Of a stretch of DNA of 25,298 nucleotides, positions 1 through 8,078 are shown piece after piece. The DNA is taken from positions 1 to 25,298 of the forward strand of contig JAILOW010000025.1 of assembly GCA_024690635.1 (NCBI GenBank), given 5' to 3'. Made by a program: the position numbers and the translations under genes. Source of the stretch: Butyrivibrio sp. GTDB lineage: Bacteria > Bacillota_A > Clostridia > Lachnospirales > Lachnospiraceae. The first letter of the stretch is position 1; every line of letters starts with the position of its first letter. Below the pieces are notes generated by a model. The model was not told where the DNA came from and did not search any database. It was given only the letters and a program-made list of their open reading frames with translations.

Positions 1-1
1 A

Positions 2-511
2 ATAGCCGAGGGCGATTATTTGGCTTTTTTGGATTCCGATGATTTATGGAAACCTGAAAAATTGAGCAGGCAAGTCGAATTTATGGAAGCGGGGGATTAT
101 GAAATAACCTGCACTTCCTATGGGAAAATAGATGAAAACGGTGTTGAGCAAAAAAAGGTGTGTATGTCTTTGCCGGAATATACATATGATGATGTTTTGA
201 TCAAATGCCCCGGCAATTCGACTATGATGTACAACAGCAATAAGTTGGGTAAAATACAGGGACCGATAATAAAAAAGAGAAATGACCTTGCGCTTTGGCT
301 GCGGATAATAAAAAAGAGCCAAAAAATATATGGAATTGAGGATGTACTGTCATTTCACAGAGTACGAAGCGGATCCTTAAGTGATAACAAAACTGATCTT
401 CTGAAATATCAGTATATTGTCTATAGACATATAGAAAAGCTTCCTTTGCACAAAACTATTTGGCTCCTTTTAAATAAAGTAATACAGACGGTGATGAACA
501 AAAATGGATGA
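2..511 (+). CDS. Glycosyltransferase family 2, 5'-truncated by the window edge
   Basis: The reading frame is already open at base 2 and reads IAEGDYLAFLDSDDLW, the typical GT-A strand with a DxD-type motif (DSDD) that binds the metal and nucleotide-sugar. The N-terminal Rossmann half lies outside the window. The remaining ~165 residues end in a basic tail, as in many capsule or exopolysaccharide GT2 enzymes. It would transfer a sugar from a nucleotide donor to a lipid-linked acceptor at the inner face of the membrane. The TTG at base 20 is an internal Leu codon of the motif, not a start. The 3' end overlaps the next gene by 8 bp, so the two are probably translationally coupled. The donor and acceptor sugars cannot be told from sequence. 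Confidence 0.85.
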   Translation: MAEGDYLAFLDSDDLWKPEKLSRQVEFMEAGDYEITCTSYGKIDENGVEQKKVCMSLPEYTYDDVLIKCPGNSTMMYNSNKLGKIQGPIIKKRNDLALWLRIIKKSQKIYGIEDVLSFHRVRSGSLSDNKTDLLKYQYIVYRHIEKLPLHKTIWLLLNKVIQTVMNKNG

Positions 512-1697
512 TATTGTAAAAGAAAAAAATATCAACATAATATTGATATATATCTATCTGGCGGGATATTTACGCATACTTCGAGGTGTGTTCAACCCAA
601 GTATTGTTTCATATATTTACTATGTCTTGATTGTTTTTTTGTTTGGAAGATTTCTTTTTAACAACAGATTTATTAAAAGAAAAGTTTTAAAGTTCTATTT
701 ACTGTATTCACTGCTTATAGTGGCAAATATGGTTTTGGTTCAGTATAAGAATCTTGTTGCTATAGAAGGTTGGACTAATTTTATCATTGCGCTTATACCG
801 TTATACTTCTTTTCTTTGGATGTTGATCTGGAATTATTTATGAACAAGTGGAGAAGATGGGCTAATGCTACAACTTTTTCATTTGCAATAATACTTGTCC
901 TTTATTATTTCAAGATCGTGGATTATGGCGTTTTTGCGCTTATTACTGTGCCTAATTGTCTGGCTGTTTCATGGCATTATACCCATGCTCAGGGTGATAA
1001 GATACTGGACTTTACTGAAATAGTAATAAACGTTATTATCACTTTCATTTACGGGGGAAGGACTGCTACCGTTGCGACTATAGCGGTTTTTGCTTTTACT
1101 TTTTTTGTATGTAAAAGACTTAGTAATAACAAGGTTATAGAAACTGCATTTATAGTTGTTTTTGCCGCGGTGTTTATGCTGAATATCGAAGCTATTGCAT
1201 CAAATGTGGTAGAAATTGCTTCTGCATTGGGAATCAGATCAAGAAATATATATCTTTTGGGAAGGCAGCTCAAAAAAGGAGGATTGTTTTCCGGAAATAT
1301 TTATACTTCCAATAGAGACTATATTTATGATGTCGCTCTAAAATTCATAAAAGAAAATAACGGAAGGCCTGGCGGAATAGCGATAATCAGATATCTCACA
1401 AGAGGAAGATTCTATATGGCACATAATCTGCTGCTTGAACTTGTTATTACTTTTGGAATATATGGGGCAGGACTGATACTTTTGTTTATACTTATCAAAT
1501 TGTTAAGATTGAGGAAAACCGTTTCAAAAGATAAGTATCAGCTTATAGTTATGATTGGCTTTTGTTATTTGATTTTGTCTATTACGGGTCAGAGCGTTTT
1601 TTCAAATCCAATAGCATTATGCTTCTTGGGGCTTTTGATCTTTGGGGACAAGACGTATTATGGATTATCAGAACAGACTGAAAAGGTTGAAACATGA
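504..1697 (+). CDS. Wzy-like O-antigen/exopolysaccharide polymerase (multi-pass membrane protein)
   Basis: This 397-residue protein is almost entirely hydrophobic, with about ten predicted membrane segments. One large polar loop lies at roughly residues 230-305 and is followed by AHNLLLELVITFGIYG, which resembles the HN..LE...G segment seen in Wzy and O-antigen ligase proteins. A YGGRTATVA stretch in the middle resembles their conserved Gly-Arg region. Family members join lipid-linked repeat units on the outer face of the membrane. Wzy proteins diverge greatly, so the assignment rests on topology, these two motifs and position between a glycosyltransferase and a flippase. An O-antigen-ligase-like role is the main alternative. 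The start overlaps the upstream gene by 8 bp with no strong Shine-Dalgarno, and the end overlaps the flippase by 4 bp. Confidence 0.7.
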   Translation: MDDIVKEKNINIILIYIYLAGYLRILRGVFNPSIVSYIYYVLIVFLFGRFLFNNRFIKRKVLKFYLLYSLLIVANMVLVQYKNLVAIEGWTNFIIALIPLYFFSLDVDLELFMNKWRRWANATTFSFAIILVLYYFKIVDYGVFALITVPNCLAVSWHYTHAQGDKILDFTEIVINVIITFIYGGRTATVATIAVFAFTFFVCKRLSNNKVIETAFIVVFAAVFMLNIEAIASNVVEIASALGIRSRNIYLLGRQLKKGGLFSGNIYTSNRDYIYDVALKFIKENNGRPGGIAIIRYLTRGRFYMAHNLLLELVITFGIYGAGLILLFILIKLLRLRKTVSKDKYQLIVMIGFCYLILSITGQSVFSNPIALCFLGLLIFGDKTYYGLSEQTEKVET

Positions 1698-3772
1698 AAT
1701 TCAGGGCATTGAAAGAAACAAAAGGAGCGGCTTGGTTTTTTGTCGGGAGTGTTATCCAAAAGATAGCGCCTTTTGTTGTCATGATGATAATGACCAGAGC
1801 AGTTTCAACGGACCAATACGGTGAGTATGTAGTTTTTATTTCATGGTTGGAACTTTTTGAAATCATTATTACCATGCGAATTTACAGCAACGGATTGGTA
1901 AACGGTCTTGTCAGGGCTGAGAGAAAAAAGGAGACTGTAATTTCTACAGCTCAGATTACTTCAGTAATTCTTGGTCTCAGATGGTTTATTCTGTTTGGAT
2001 TATTCAACAGTCTTTTGGCGGAGATGACCAGAGTTCGAAGCCATCTTCTGATTATGATTCCGCTTTCTGCAGTGCTTTCCGCTAGTTTCAATATTTGGGC
2101 AACAAAGACCAGAGTGGAAAATAATTACAGAAAAACTGCGCTGGCATCAGTTTTTTACACATTTACAGGTCCTGTAATAGGAGCATTGGCAGTATTTCTT
2201 CCCATGGATGATAAAGTGACCGCTGTTGTCGGTTTGAGACTTGTTGTTCAGGCTCTTTGTGCACTTCCTTTTTTTATTTCCAACTTGAAATACAAAATAT
2301 CTTCAGACCTTATAAAAGATATCATCAAATTCAATATTCCGCTTCTTCCCTATTATTTGTCCATGGTTATTTTGAACCATGCTGATCGTATAATGATCCA
2401 ATATTACTATGACAACACGGCGGCGGCTGTTTACAGTGTGGCTTACAGTTGTTCGATGCTTATGTTTGTAGTAAGCGGTGCATATAATCTGGTATTGCAG
2501 CCATGGCTTATGAAAAAACTTAAGGAAGGCAGCTTTGAAGAAGACTATAAGATTATAGACAATGCGCTGGCAGTGATTGTTGCGTTGTCGGTCATTTTTG
2601 TTTTTGTTGCACCAGTGATCATTATGATCATAGGAGGGAAAACGTATCTCTCTGCGGAGACGGTTGTACCTCCGTTGGTTGCGAGTATTATAGTCATGTT
2701 TTTGTATCAGCAGTATATCAATTCTCTTTTTTATTTTAAAAGAACCGGACACATACTTTTTATTTCTGTTTTTTGTGCTGCTGTGAATGTGGTTCTGAAT
2801 GCATTGCTCTTACCCTTAGCAGGAGCAAATGTGGCAGGGTATACAACTTACGCCAGCTATGTTTTGGTGTTTGGATTATGCTGTTTATTTGCTATAAGAG
2901 AATGCAAAGGAAACGGTGTAAATTGGAAGAATTTGTTTAATTTACGCCTTCATGTGACGGTTACTATTGCTCTTTCTCTGCTGGTTATGGCCTCGATGAT
3001 TTTCATGAGAACACAGAACAATGTGGAAGACCCGGAAAAAGTAACGGTCTTATATCCGGAGAGCAATGTTGAATTGCCGCTTTTATCCGGAGAAAGACAA
3101 TTTACTTGTACAGGACTTGATTATGACAACAAAGAGCAAACCTTTGTTATAGGGTATTGTGGAAAGGAAAAACCTGAAGACGATAAGTTTGAAGCTGAGA
3201 TAGTAACGGTCAGCGCAGATTTTTCTAAAATAATCTCTGAATTAAAGGCTTTTGAAAATAACCCTAAACTGAAGGATATTCAAGGGGTTGCCTTGGAAAA
3301 AGACGGCATATGGTACTGTTCCTTTGGAGAAAATAGAATCAGAAAAGTTGATAATCTTGGACAAACTATCAGCGAACTGGAAGTAAAAAAACCATCGGGA
3401 GTTGCTGTTGACCCGGAGGATGGATCCTTATGGGTACTTACGGATGAAAGTCTTGTTAACATGGCAAAAGATGGCTTAATAATCAAAACATTTAAAGTTA
3501 AGATAGCAGGGCAGGATCAGATTTTTTTGGATAAAGACAATAGCTGTATGTATATTTCTGCAGGAGATGATTATGAAAAAAATCAGTTTGTGTATGTCTT
3601 TGATATGAGTGAGGAATCGTTTAAGTGTAAATACATTTTGAATGGATCTTATGCGATTGAAGGAATATATATTATGGATGGCAAGTTGATAGTTCTAAAT
3701 GACGGATATTATCACAGAGCAAAAGAAGCCCAAAATACGGTGAAAATTTACAGTATTGGAAATGGTGATTGA
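1694..3772 (+). CDS. Wzx-like polysaccharide flippase fused to a C-terminal propeller-like extracytoplasmic domain
   Basis: Residues 1-~440 form a polytopic MOP-superfamily flippase of the Wzx/RfbX type, with about 13 hydrophobic segments by eye. It should move the lipid-linked repeat unit to the outer face. Usual Wzx proteins are ~420-500 residues; this one has 692. The extra ~250 residues follow a last hydrophobic segment (about 418-438) and are hydrophilic, with repeated beta-rich units: FTCTGLDYDN, DIQGVALEKDGIWYCS, PSGVAVDPEDGSLWVLTD, AIEGIYIMDGKLIVL. These resemble blades of NHL, SMP-30 or SdiA-regulated-type beta-propellers. With 13 segments and a cytoplasmic N-terminus, this domain would lie outside the cell. 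The frame is continuous and no second start is apparent near the junction. AAGG lies just upstream of the ATG. The fusion is seen directly; the propeller fold is inferred. Confidence 0.8.
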   Translation: MKFRALKETKGAAWFFVGSVIQKIAPFVVMMIMTRAVSTDQYGEYVVFISWLELFEIIITMRIYSNGLVNGLVRAERKKETVISTAQITSVILGLRWFILFGLFNSLLAEMTRVRSHLLIMIPLSAVLSASFNIWATKTRVENNYRKTALASVFYTFTGPVIGALAVFLPMDDKVTAVVGLRLVVQALCALPFFISNLKYKISSDLIKDIIKFNIPLLPYYLSMVILNHADRIMIQYYYDNTAAAVYSVAYSCSMLMFVVSGAYNLVLQPWLMKKLKEGSFEEDYKIIDNALAVIVALSVIFVFVAPVIIMIIGGKTYLSAETVVPPLVASIIVMFLYQQYINSLFYFKRTGHILFISVFCAAVNVVLNALLLPLAGANVAGYTTYASYVLVFGLCCLFAIRECKGNGVNWKNLFNLRLHVTVTIALSLLVMASMIFMRTQNNVEDPEKVTVLYPESNVELPLLSGERQFTCTGLDYDNKEQTFVIGYCGKEKPEDDKFEAEIVTVSADFSKIISELKAFENNPKLKDIQGVALEKDGIWYCSFGENRIRKVDNLGQTISELEVKKPSGVAVDPEDGSLWVLTDESLVNMAKDGLIIKTFKVKIAGQDQIFLDKDNSCMYISAGDDYEKNQFVYVFDMSEESFKCKYILNGSYAIEGIYIMDGKLIVLNDGYYHRAKEAQNTVKIYSIGNGD

Positions 3773-3774
3773 TT

Positions 3775-4560
3775 ATGAGAATATCAATTCTGGTCCCAAC
3801 CTTGGGAGAAAAACCGGATGCTACCGAAAGACTTTTGAATAGTTTGAATGTGCAGACTTTTAATGACTTCCAGGTTGTTATAGTTTCACAGGATAATCAT
3901 GACGATATTAGCAGACTTATAACTGAGTATGATCATATGGATATAGTGCAGGTCAGACTTGATGTTAAAGGTCTTTCACATGCAAGAAATTGTGGGATAA
4001 AGTACGCGGACGGAGATGTGATTTTACTTGCGGATGATGATTGCTGGTATCCGGAAAACGCGCTTGAAAGAATAAAAACTCTTTTTGAAGAGAACAGTGA
4101 AGCTATCATAGCTACACAGATATATGATCCTGTTAGAGGTGAAAGCTATAAAAAATACGGAAAAGTATGTAAGAAAATAGACAACAGATATGCTCTTATG
4201 AGCAAATCTTCCATTGAGATATCCTTTAGGGCTGACCGTGTTAATAATTCTTTTGATGAAAATTTTGGCTTAGGTGCAACATATGTATGTTGTGAGGAAA
4301 ATGATTTTTTGTTAACGGCATTCAAGAATGGTATTGGTATCAGATATATTCCTGAAGTGACGGTATATCACGAAAAAAAGAAAAGAGGAAGGACTTCAAA
4401 CCAGGTATTGGCAAAAGGTGCCCTTTATAAAAAACACTTTGGATTGTTGTTTTCTCTTATTGTTCTATTAAGGGATCTTATCGTGAAAAGAGAGAATAAT
4501 TTTTCTTCTTTCATGGAAGGCTATAAGGGATACGCAGCTTTGATGAGGAAAAGCGGATGA
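3775..4560 (+). CDS. Glycosyltransferase family 2
   Basis: A ~261-residue GT-A enzyme. The N-terminus reads ISILVPTLGE, the usual first beta strand. It is followed by GLSHARNCGIKYADGD and the metal-binding DDD in ILLADDDCWYP. A later CCEENDFLL matches the acidic catalytic-base region of many GT2 transferases. It would add one sugar to the growing repeat unit at the cytoplasmic membrane face. I place the start at ATG 3775, because the alternative TTG at 3769 adds only two residues and overlaps the upstream stop. No strong ribosome binding site is visible, which fits translational coupling. The end overlaps the pyruvyl transferase gene by 4 bp (ATGA). Confidence 0.88.
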   Translation: MRISILVPTLGEKPDATERLLNSLNVQTFNDFQVVIVSQDNHDDISRLITEYDHMDIVQVRLDVKGLSHARNCGIKYADGDVILLADDDCWYPENALERIKTLFEENSEAIIATQIYDPVRGESYKKYGKVCKKIDNRYALMSKSSIEISFRADRVNNSFDENFGLGATYVCCEENDFLLTAFKNGIGIRYIPEVTVYHEKKKRGRTSNQVLAKGALYKKHFGLLFSLIVLLRDLIVKRENNFSSFMEGYKGYAALMRKSG

Positions 4561-5585
4561 GCATTTTGGACTATTTGAAAAACAGAGCGAGGGCTTTTGT
4601 TGCATCTCCGATTTTGTTTTCTGAACTTGCTGCAGAAGATGAGCATAGGAGATTCATTTTGTTTGGAACTCCTGTACATGGCAATATGGGTGATCACGCG
4701 ATCATTTTGGCTACACATAAACTTTTGGAGCCTATGGGAAAGGTAGTAGATGTTCCTTTATGCTCTGTACTTGTAAGAGAAAAGAAGATTAGGAAATATC
4801 TGCGTGATGATGATATTATTATCATTCCCGGTGGGGGATGGATGGGAGATTTATGGGCACATAATGAGCTGTTCATAAGAAAAGTCCTGAAAGAATATAG
4901 TAATACTGTTATTATTTTTCCGCAGACGGTTTTTTATAAGGATTATGACAGCCGGTTGCTGAGTGATCTGTCGGCTTATAGGAGAGAACGGCTGTATATC
5001 TGCTTGCGTGATAAGGCATCGTATGAATTGGTTTTGGAACAAAAGATGTATGGAGATCGTGATAAGGTATTCCGGCTTCCCGACTGTGCTCTTTTACTTG
5101 ATCCTAAGATACATGAAAGAAGGGATGGAGTAGGAATCTGCTTTAGAAATGACAGAGAGAAAAGTCTTGATGATAAAGAGAAAACCCGAGTTTTGGATTG
5201 GTTAAAGGTTCATGATCTAAGGTGTGATAATATATCTACAGTCAAAAGAATCTGGGTTCCCGGATATTTCAGAAAAACGGTCGTGAGCAAAACTTTGAAA
5301 GAATTTGCAAAGAAAAAACTGGTAGTGACCGACAGGCTTCATGGAATGATCTTTGCTGCTATAACAGGGACACCATGCATTGCTTTTGATAATAATACGG
5401 GAAAAGTTCACGGGGTTTATGAGTGGATAAGTGATCTTTCTTATGTGCGTATTGAAAATGATTATGAAGGTTTTTTGGATGCTGTTAACAGTCTGGATCT
5501 GTCGAAGGATAATGATTATGATTCGGAAGCTGAAAAAAAGAAATTCGCTGAACTTGTACAAATAATAGATTCCTGCGGAGTATAG
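4557..5585 (+). CDS. Polysaccharide pyruvyl transferase family protein
   Basis: This 342-residue protein has the hallmarks of the WcaK/CsaB-type polysaccharide pyruvyl transferase family. These are HGNMGDHAIILATHKLL near the N-terminus, the glycine-rich IIPGGGWMGDLW, a middle IFPQTV, and the C-terminal VTDRLHGMIFAAITGTPCIAFDN. The family moves a pyruvate group from phosphoenolpyruvate onto a hexose of a cell-surface polymer as a ketal, adding a negative charge. Length and motif order are normal and no key motif is missing. A GAGGAAAAG ribosome binding site lies just before the ATG inside the upstream gene. It overlaps that gene by 4 bp and abuts the next one, so it is embedded in the operon. 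The acceptor sugar is unknown. Confidence 0.88.
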   Translation: MSILDYLKNRARAFVASPILFSELAAEDEHRRFILFGTPVHGNMGDHAIILATHKLLEPMGKVVDVPLCSVLVREKKIRKYLRDDDIIIIPGGGWMGDLWAHNELFIRKVLKEYSNTVIIFPQTVFYKDYDSRLLSDLSAYRRERLYICLRDKASYELVLEQKMYGDRDKVFRLPDCALLLDPKIHERRDGVGICFRNDREKSLDDKEKTRVLDWLKVHDLRCDNISTVKRIWVPGYFRKTVVSKTLKEFAKKKLVVTDRLHGMIFAAITGTPCIAFDNNTGKVHGVYEWISDLSYVRIENDYEGFLDAVNSLDLSKDNDYDSEAEKKKFAELVQIIDSCGV

Positions 5586-6656
5586 ATGATGGTCAAGAGA
5601 CTGATATGTATAAATGTTCCAATAAGAGTGTGTAATCTAAAGTGTGGATACTGCTATCTTTCTCAAACAGGAAAATGGGACTTGGAAAGAAAAGTTTTTC
5701 AGTATGATACAGACCATATGGTAAAAGCGTTTTCTGTGGAGAGATTTGGTGGGGAGTGTCTAATTAATATTACCGGAGTAGGTGAAACCTTAATGGCTCC
5801 CGGAATTGTGGAGTTTATACATGGGCTGCTGAAACAGGGCCATTATATCGAACTGGTTACCAACGGAACTCTGAGTATCAGATTTCAGGAACTTTCTAAA
5901 ATTCCTGCCCGGCTTTTGTCAAAAGTGATGATCAAATACTCTTTTCATTACAGAGAATTAACCAGATTGGGGCTTTTGGATTCTTTTTTTGAAAATGTGA
6001 AACTAATGAGTAAGGCAGGTTGTTCGTATACTGTAGAGATGGTTCCTGAGGATGAATTGATACCTGAGATTGAAGAAATAAAGGCCCTTTGTATAAAAAA
6101 ACTGGGAGCACCGTGTCATCTGACTATCGGAAGAAATGACAAAAAAAGGGGCAAGGATATTTTGAGTAGATTGAACGACTCGGAATATTATAAAACCTGG
6201 TCAACCTTCGACTCAAGCATGTTTTCGTACAAATGGAAACTTTTGGGGAATAAACGCCGTGAGTTTTGTTATGCAGGGGCATGGTCCTTATACGTTAACC
6301 TCGCTACTGGCGATGCGAAGAGCTGCTACGGGCAACCGGTCAGCCAAAACATATTTAAAGACCTGACAGAACCTGTTAAGTTTGTTCCGGTTGGGCATTA
6401 TTGCACCCTGCCGTATTGTCAGAACGGACATGCATTTCTTACCATGGGTATGATACCCGGATTGGAAGCTCCGAGTTATTACGATATGAGAAATCGTGTC
6501 AGAGACGATGGAACATGCTGGCTCAGTGATGACATAAAAGAGGCATATACGACGAAACTATATAAATGTAATGTTGAATATAGTGTTATAAGACGTGCGA
6601 TGCACACTGTCTTTTATCCGTTTTATGCTGTATTTTCATGGATGCGAAATTCATAA
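5586..6656 (+). CDS. Radical SAM protein with SPASM/twitch-like C-terminal cysteines
   Basis: Cys16, Cys20 and Cys23 form the CxxxCxxC motif (VCNLKCGYCYLS) that holds the [4Fe-4S] cluster binding S-adenosylmethionine. GVGETLMAPG and ELVTNGTLS are the glycine-rich and strand motifs of the radical SAM barrel. The C-terminal third has further clustered cysteines (FCYAGAW, KSCYGQ, HYCTLPYCQNGH), which resembles an auxiliary-cluster SPASM or twitch region. The reaction is unknown. Relatives modify peptides or act in sugar and alcohol chemistry, and this gene is the last of a polysaccharide operon with no precursor peptide visible nearby. GGAG sits 5-8 bases before the tandem ATGs at 5586 and 5589. 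AT-rich codon use matches the upstream genes rather than those downstream. Confidence 0.8.
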   Translation: MMVKRLICINVPIRVCNLKCGYCYLSQTGKWDLERKVFQYDTDHMVKAFSVERFGGECLINITGVGETLMAPGIVEFIHGLLKQGHYIELVTNGTLSIRFQELSKIPARLLSKVMIKYSFHYRELTRLGLLDSFFENVKLMSKAGCSYTVEMVPEDELIPEIEEIKALCIKKLGAPCHLTIGRNDKKRGKDILSRLNDSEYYKTWSTFDSSMFSYKWKLLGNKRREFCYAGAWSLYVNLATGDAKSCYGQPVSQNIFKDLTEPVKFVPVGHYCTLPYCQNGHAFLTMGMIPGLEAPSYYDMRNRVRDDGTCWLSDDIKEAYTTKLYKCNVEYSVIRRAMHTVFYPFYAVFSWMRNS

Positions 6657-6722
6657 AGATGACATACAGACCATGGATCTGATATGTACGGTAGAAACAA
6701 AAAAGAAAGGAAAAGTAAGATC

Positions 6723-7148
6723 ATGACAAAAGACAACAACTGTGGATACTGCGTAGGAGGGGAGCCTCTTGCCAAGTTCGGTATCAAAATATGCGACCTG
6801 GAGGTAAGTCAGCTCATACTTTTTAAAGAGCAGAGCCACAGAGGCAGATGCATAGTAGCATTCAAGGATCATGTCAGCGAGATCGTTGATATTTCAGAGG
6901 CTGACAGAAACGCATTTTTTGCAGATGTGGACAGGGCTGCAAGAGCTATTCATAAGGCCTTTAATCCCGACAAAGTAAACTACGGAGCTTATGGCGACAC
7001 ATGCTGCCATCTTCATTTCCATCTTGTTCCCAAGTACAAGGATGAGTTTGAGTGGGGCGGAGTCTTTGAGATGAACCCTCAGAAGGTATTTTTGACAGAT
7101 GCCGAGTACAACGAGATGATCGAGAAGATCAAGGCAAATCTTGAATAA
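6723..7148 (+). CDS. HIT family (histidine triad) protein
   Basis: This ~141-residue protein carries the histidine triad HLHFHLVPKY (His96, His98, His100), the nucleotide-phosphate-binding and catalytic loop of HIT hydrolases and transferases. An N-terminal CGYC pair resembles the Cys pair of Zn-binding HIT proteins. The N-terminal half has the usual strand pattern ending in RCIVAFKDHVSEI. Such proteins hydrolyse or transfer nucleotidyl groups, for example AMP-lysine or dinucleoside polyphosphates; the substrate here is unknown. I chose ATG 6723 because GGAAAAG lies just upstream and the CGYC start is typical. An ATG at 6684 would add a lysine-rich extension unlike the family. The next gene starts 2 bases after the stop. 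Confidence 0.88.
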   Translation: MTKDNNCGYCVGGEPLAKFGIKICDLEVSQLILFKEQSHRGRCIVAFKDHVSEIVDISEADRNAFFADVDRAARAIHKAFNPDKVNYGAYGDTCCHLHFHLVPKYKDEFEWGGVFEMNPQKVFLTDAEYNEMIEKIKANLE

Positions 7149-7150
7149 TA

Positions 7151-8062
7151 ATGGCGATCAGATTATCCACCTACCTAAAAAACACATACGGAGAAAAGAT
7201 ATACAGACTGTCCCTGTCCTCGGGCTGCACCTGCCCCAACAGGGACGGCAGTATTATTACGCCCTCGGGAGAGCGGCTTACCAAGGGCTGCAGCTTCTGC
7301 TCAGAAGGCGGCTCCGGCGAATTTGCTGCAGGTTTATCGGATATTGAAACCCAGATCACAGAAGCAAAAAAGCGCATTGCGGATAAGACAGACGCAAAGC
7401 GCTTTATTGCTTATTTTCAGTCCTATACCAATACGTATGGCGATGTTAACAGGCTCAGGGAGCTTTACTCGGCAGTTGTTAAGAGGGATGACATAGAGAT
7501 CCTCTCCCTCGGCACAAGGCCTGACTGCCTGGGTGAACCTGTCATGGAGATGCTAAAAGAGCTGAACATGCATAAGCCTGTATGGATAGAGCTGGGGCTT
7601 CAGACCATTCATGAAAAGACTGCTCTTAGGATTGACAGAGGGTATGAGCTTTCGGTATTTGAGGATGCCTACAAAAGGCTGAAGGCTTCAGGCATTACTG
7701 TGATAGTTCATGTCATTTTGGGGCTTCCCGGTGAGTCAAAAGAAGATATGCTGGAAACTGTAAGGTATCTGGCGCACCTTGATCCTTCTCTTGACGGTAT
7801 AAAACTTCAGAATCTTCAGATCCTTAAGGGCACGAGAATGTATGAAGAATACCTTGAGAAAAAAAGGGACTTCCATATTATGACCATGGAGGAGTATACT
7901 GACCTAATAGCGGAAACGACAGCTCTTTTACCAAAAGAGTGCGTAGTGCACCGCATGACAGGTGACGGCCCCAGGTGGCTTCTTGTAGAGCCCATGTGGA
8001 GCCTTGATAAAAAGAGAGTCCTTAATATGCTGACCAAAAAGACGGAAGGACTGTTAACGTAA
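7151..8062 (+). CDS. Radical SAM protein, YhcC/TIGR01212 type
   Basis: This 303-residue protein begins RLSTYLKNTYGEKIYRLSLS, then CTCPNRDG and GCSFCSEGGSGEF. That is the spaced Cys...CxxC cluster motif characteristic of the YhcC (TIGR01212) family, a bacterial relative of the Elp3/MiaB-like radical SAM proteins. Further conserved blocks are YFQSYTNTYG, LSLGTRPDCL, WIELGLQTIHEKTALRIDRG and VIVHVILGLPGES. Length is normal for the family. The cellular function is not firmly established; an RNA-modification role has been suggested from similarity to Elp3. It starts 2 bp after the HIT gene without a strong ribosome binding site and is probably co-translated with it. Base composition is that of the housekeeping region. 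Confidence 0.88.
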   Translation: MAIRLSTYLKNTYGEKIYRLSLSSGCTCPNRDGSIITPSGERLTKGCSFCSEGGSGEFAAGLSDIETQITEAKKRIADKTDAKRFIAYFQSYTNTYGDVNRLRELYSAVVKRDDIEILSLGTRPDCLGEPVMEMLKELNMHKPVWIELGLQTIHEKTALRIDRGYELSVFEDAYKRLKASGITVIVHVILGLPGESKEDMLETVRYLAHLDPSLDGIKLQNLQILKGTRMYEEYLEKKRDFHIMTMEEYTDLIAETTALLPKECVVHRMTGDGPRWLLVEPMWSLDKKRVLNMLTKKTEGLLT

Positions 8063-8078
8063 AATCAGGCAGGATGAT

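Noticed and set aside
6684..6722. Longer N-terminus of the HIT protein starting at 6684
   Set aside because: It adds a lysine-rich stretch unlike the family, and the ribosome binding site lies before 6723.
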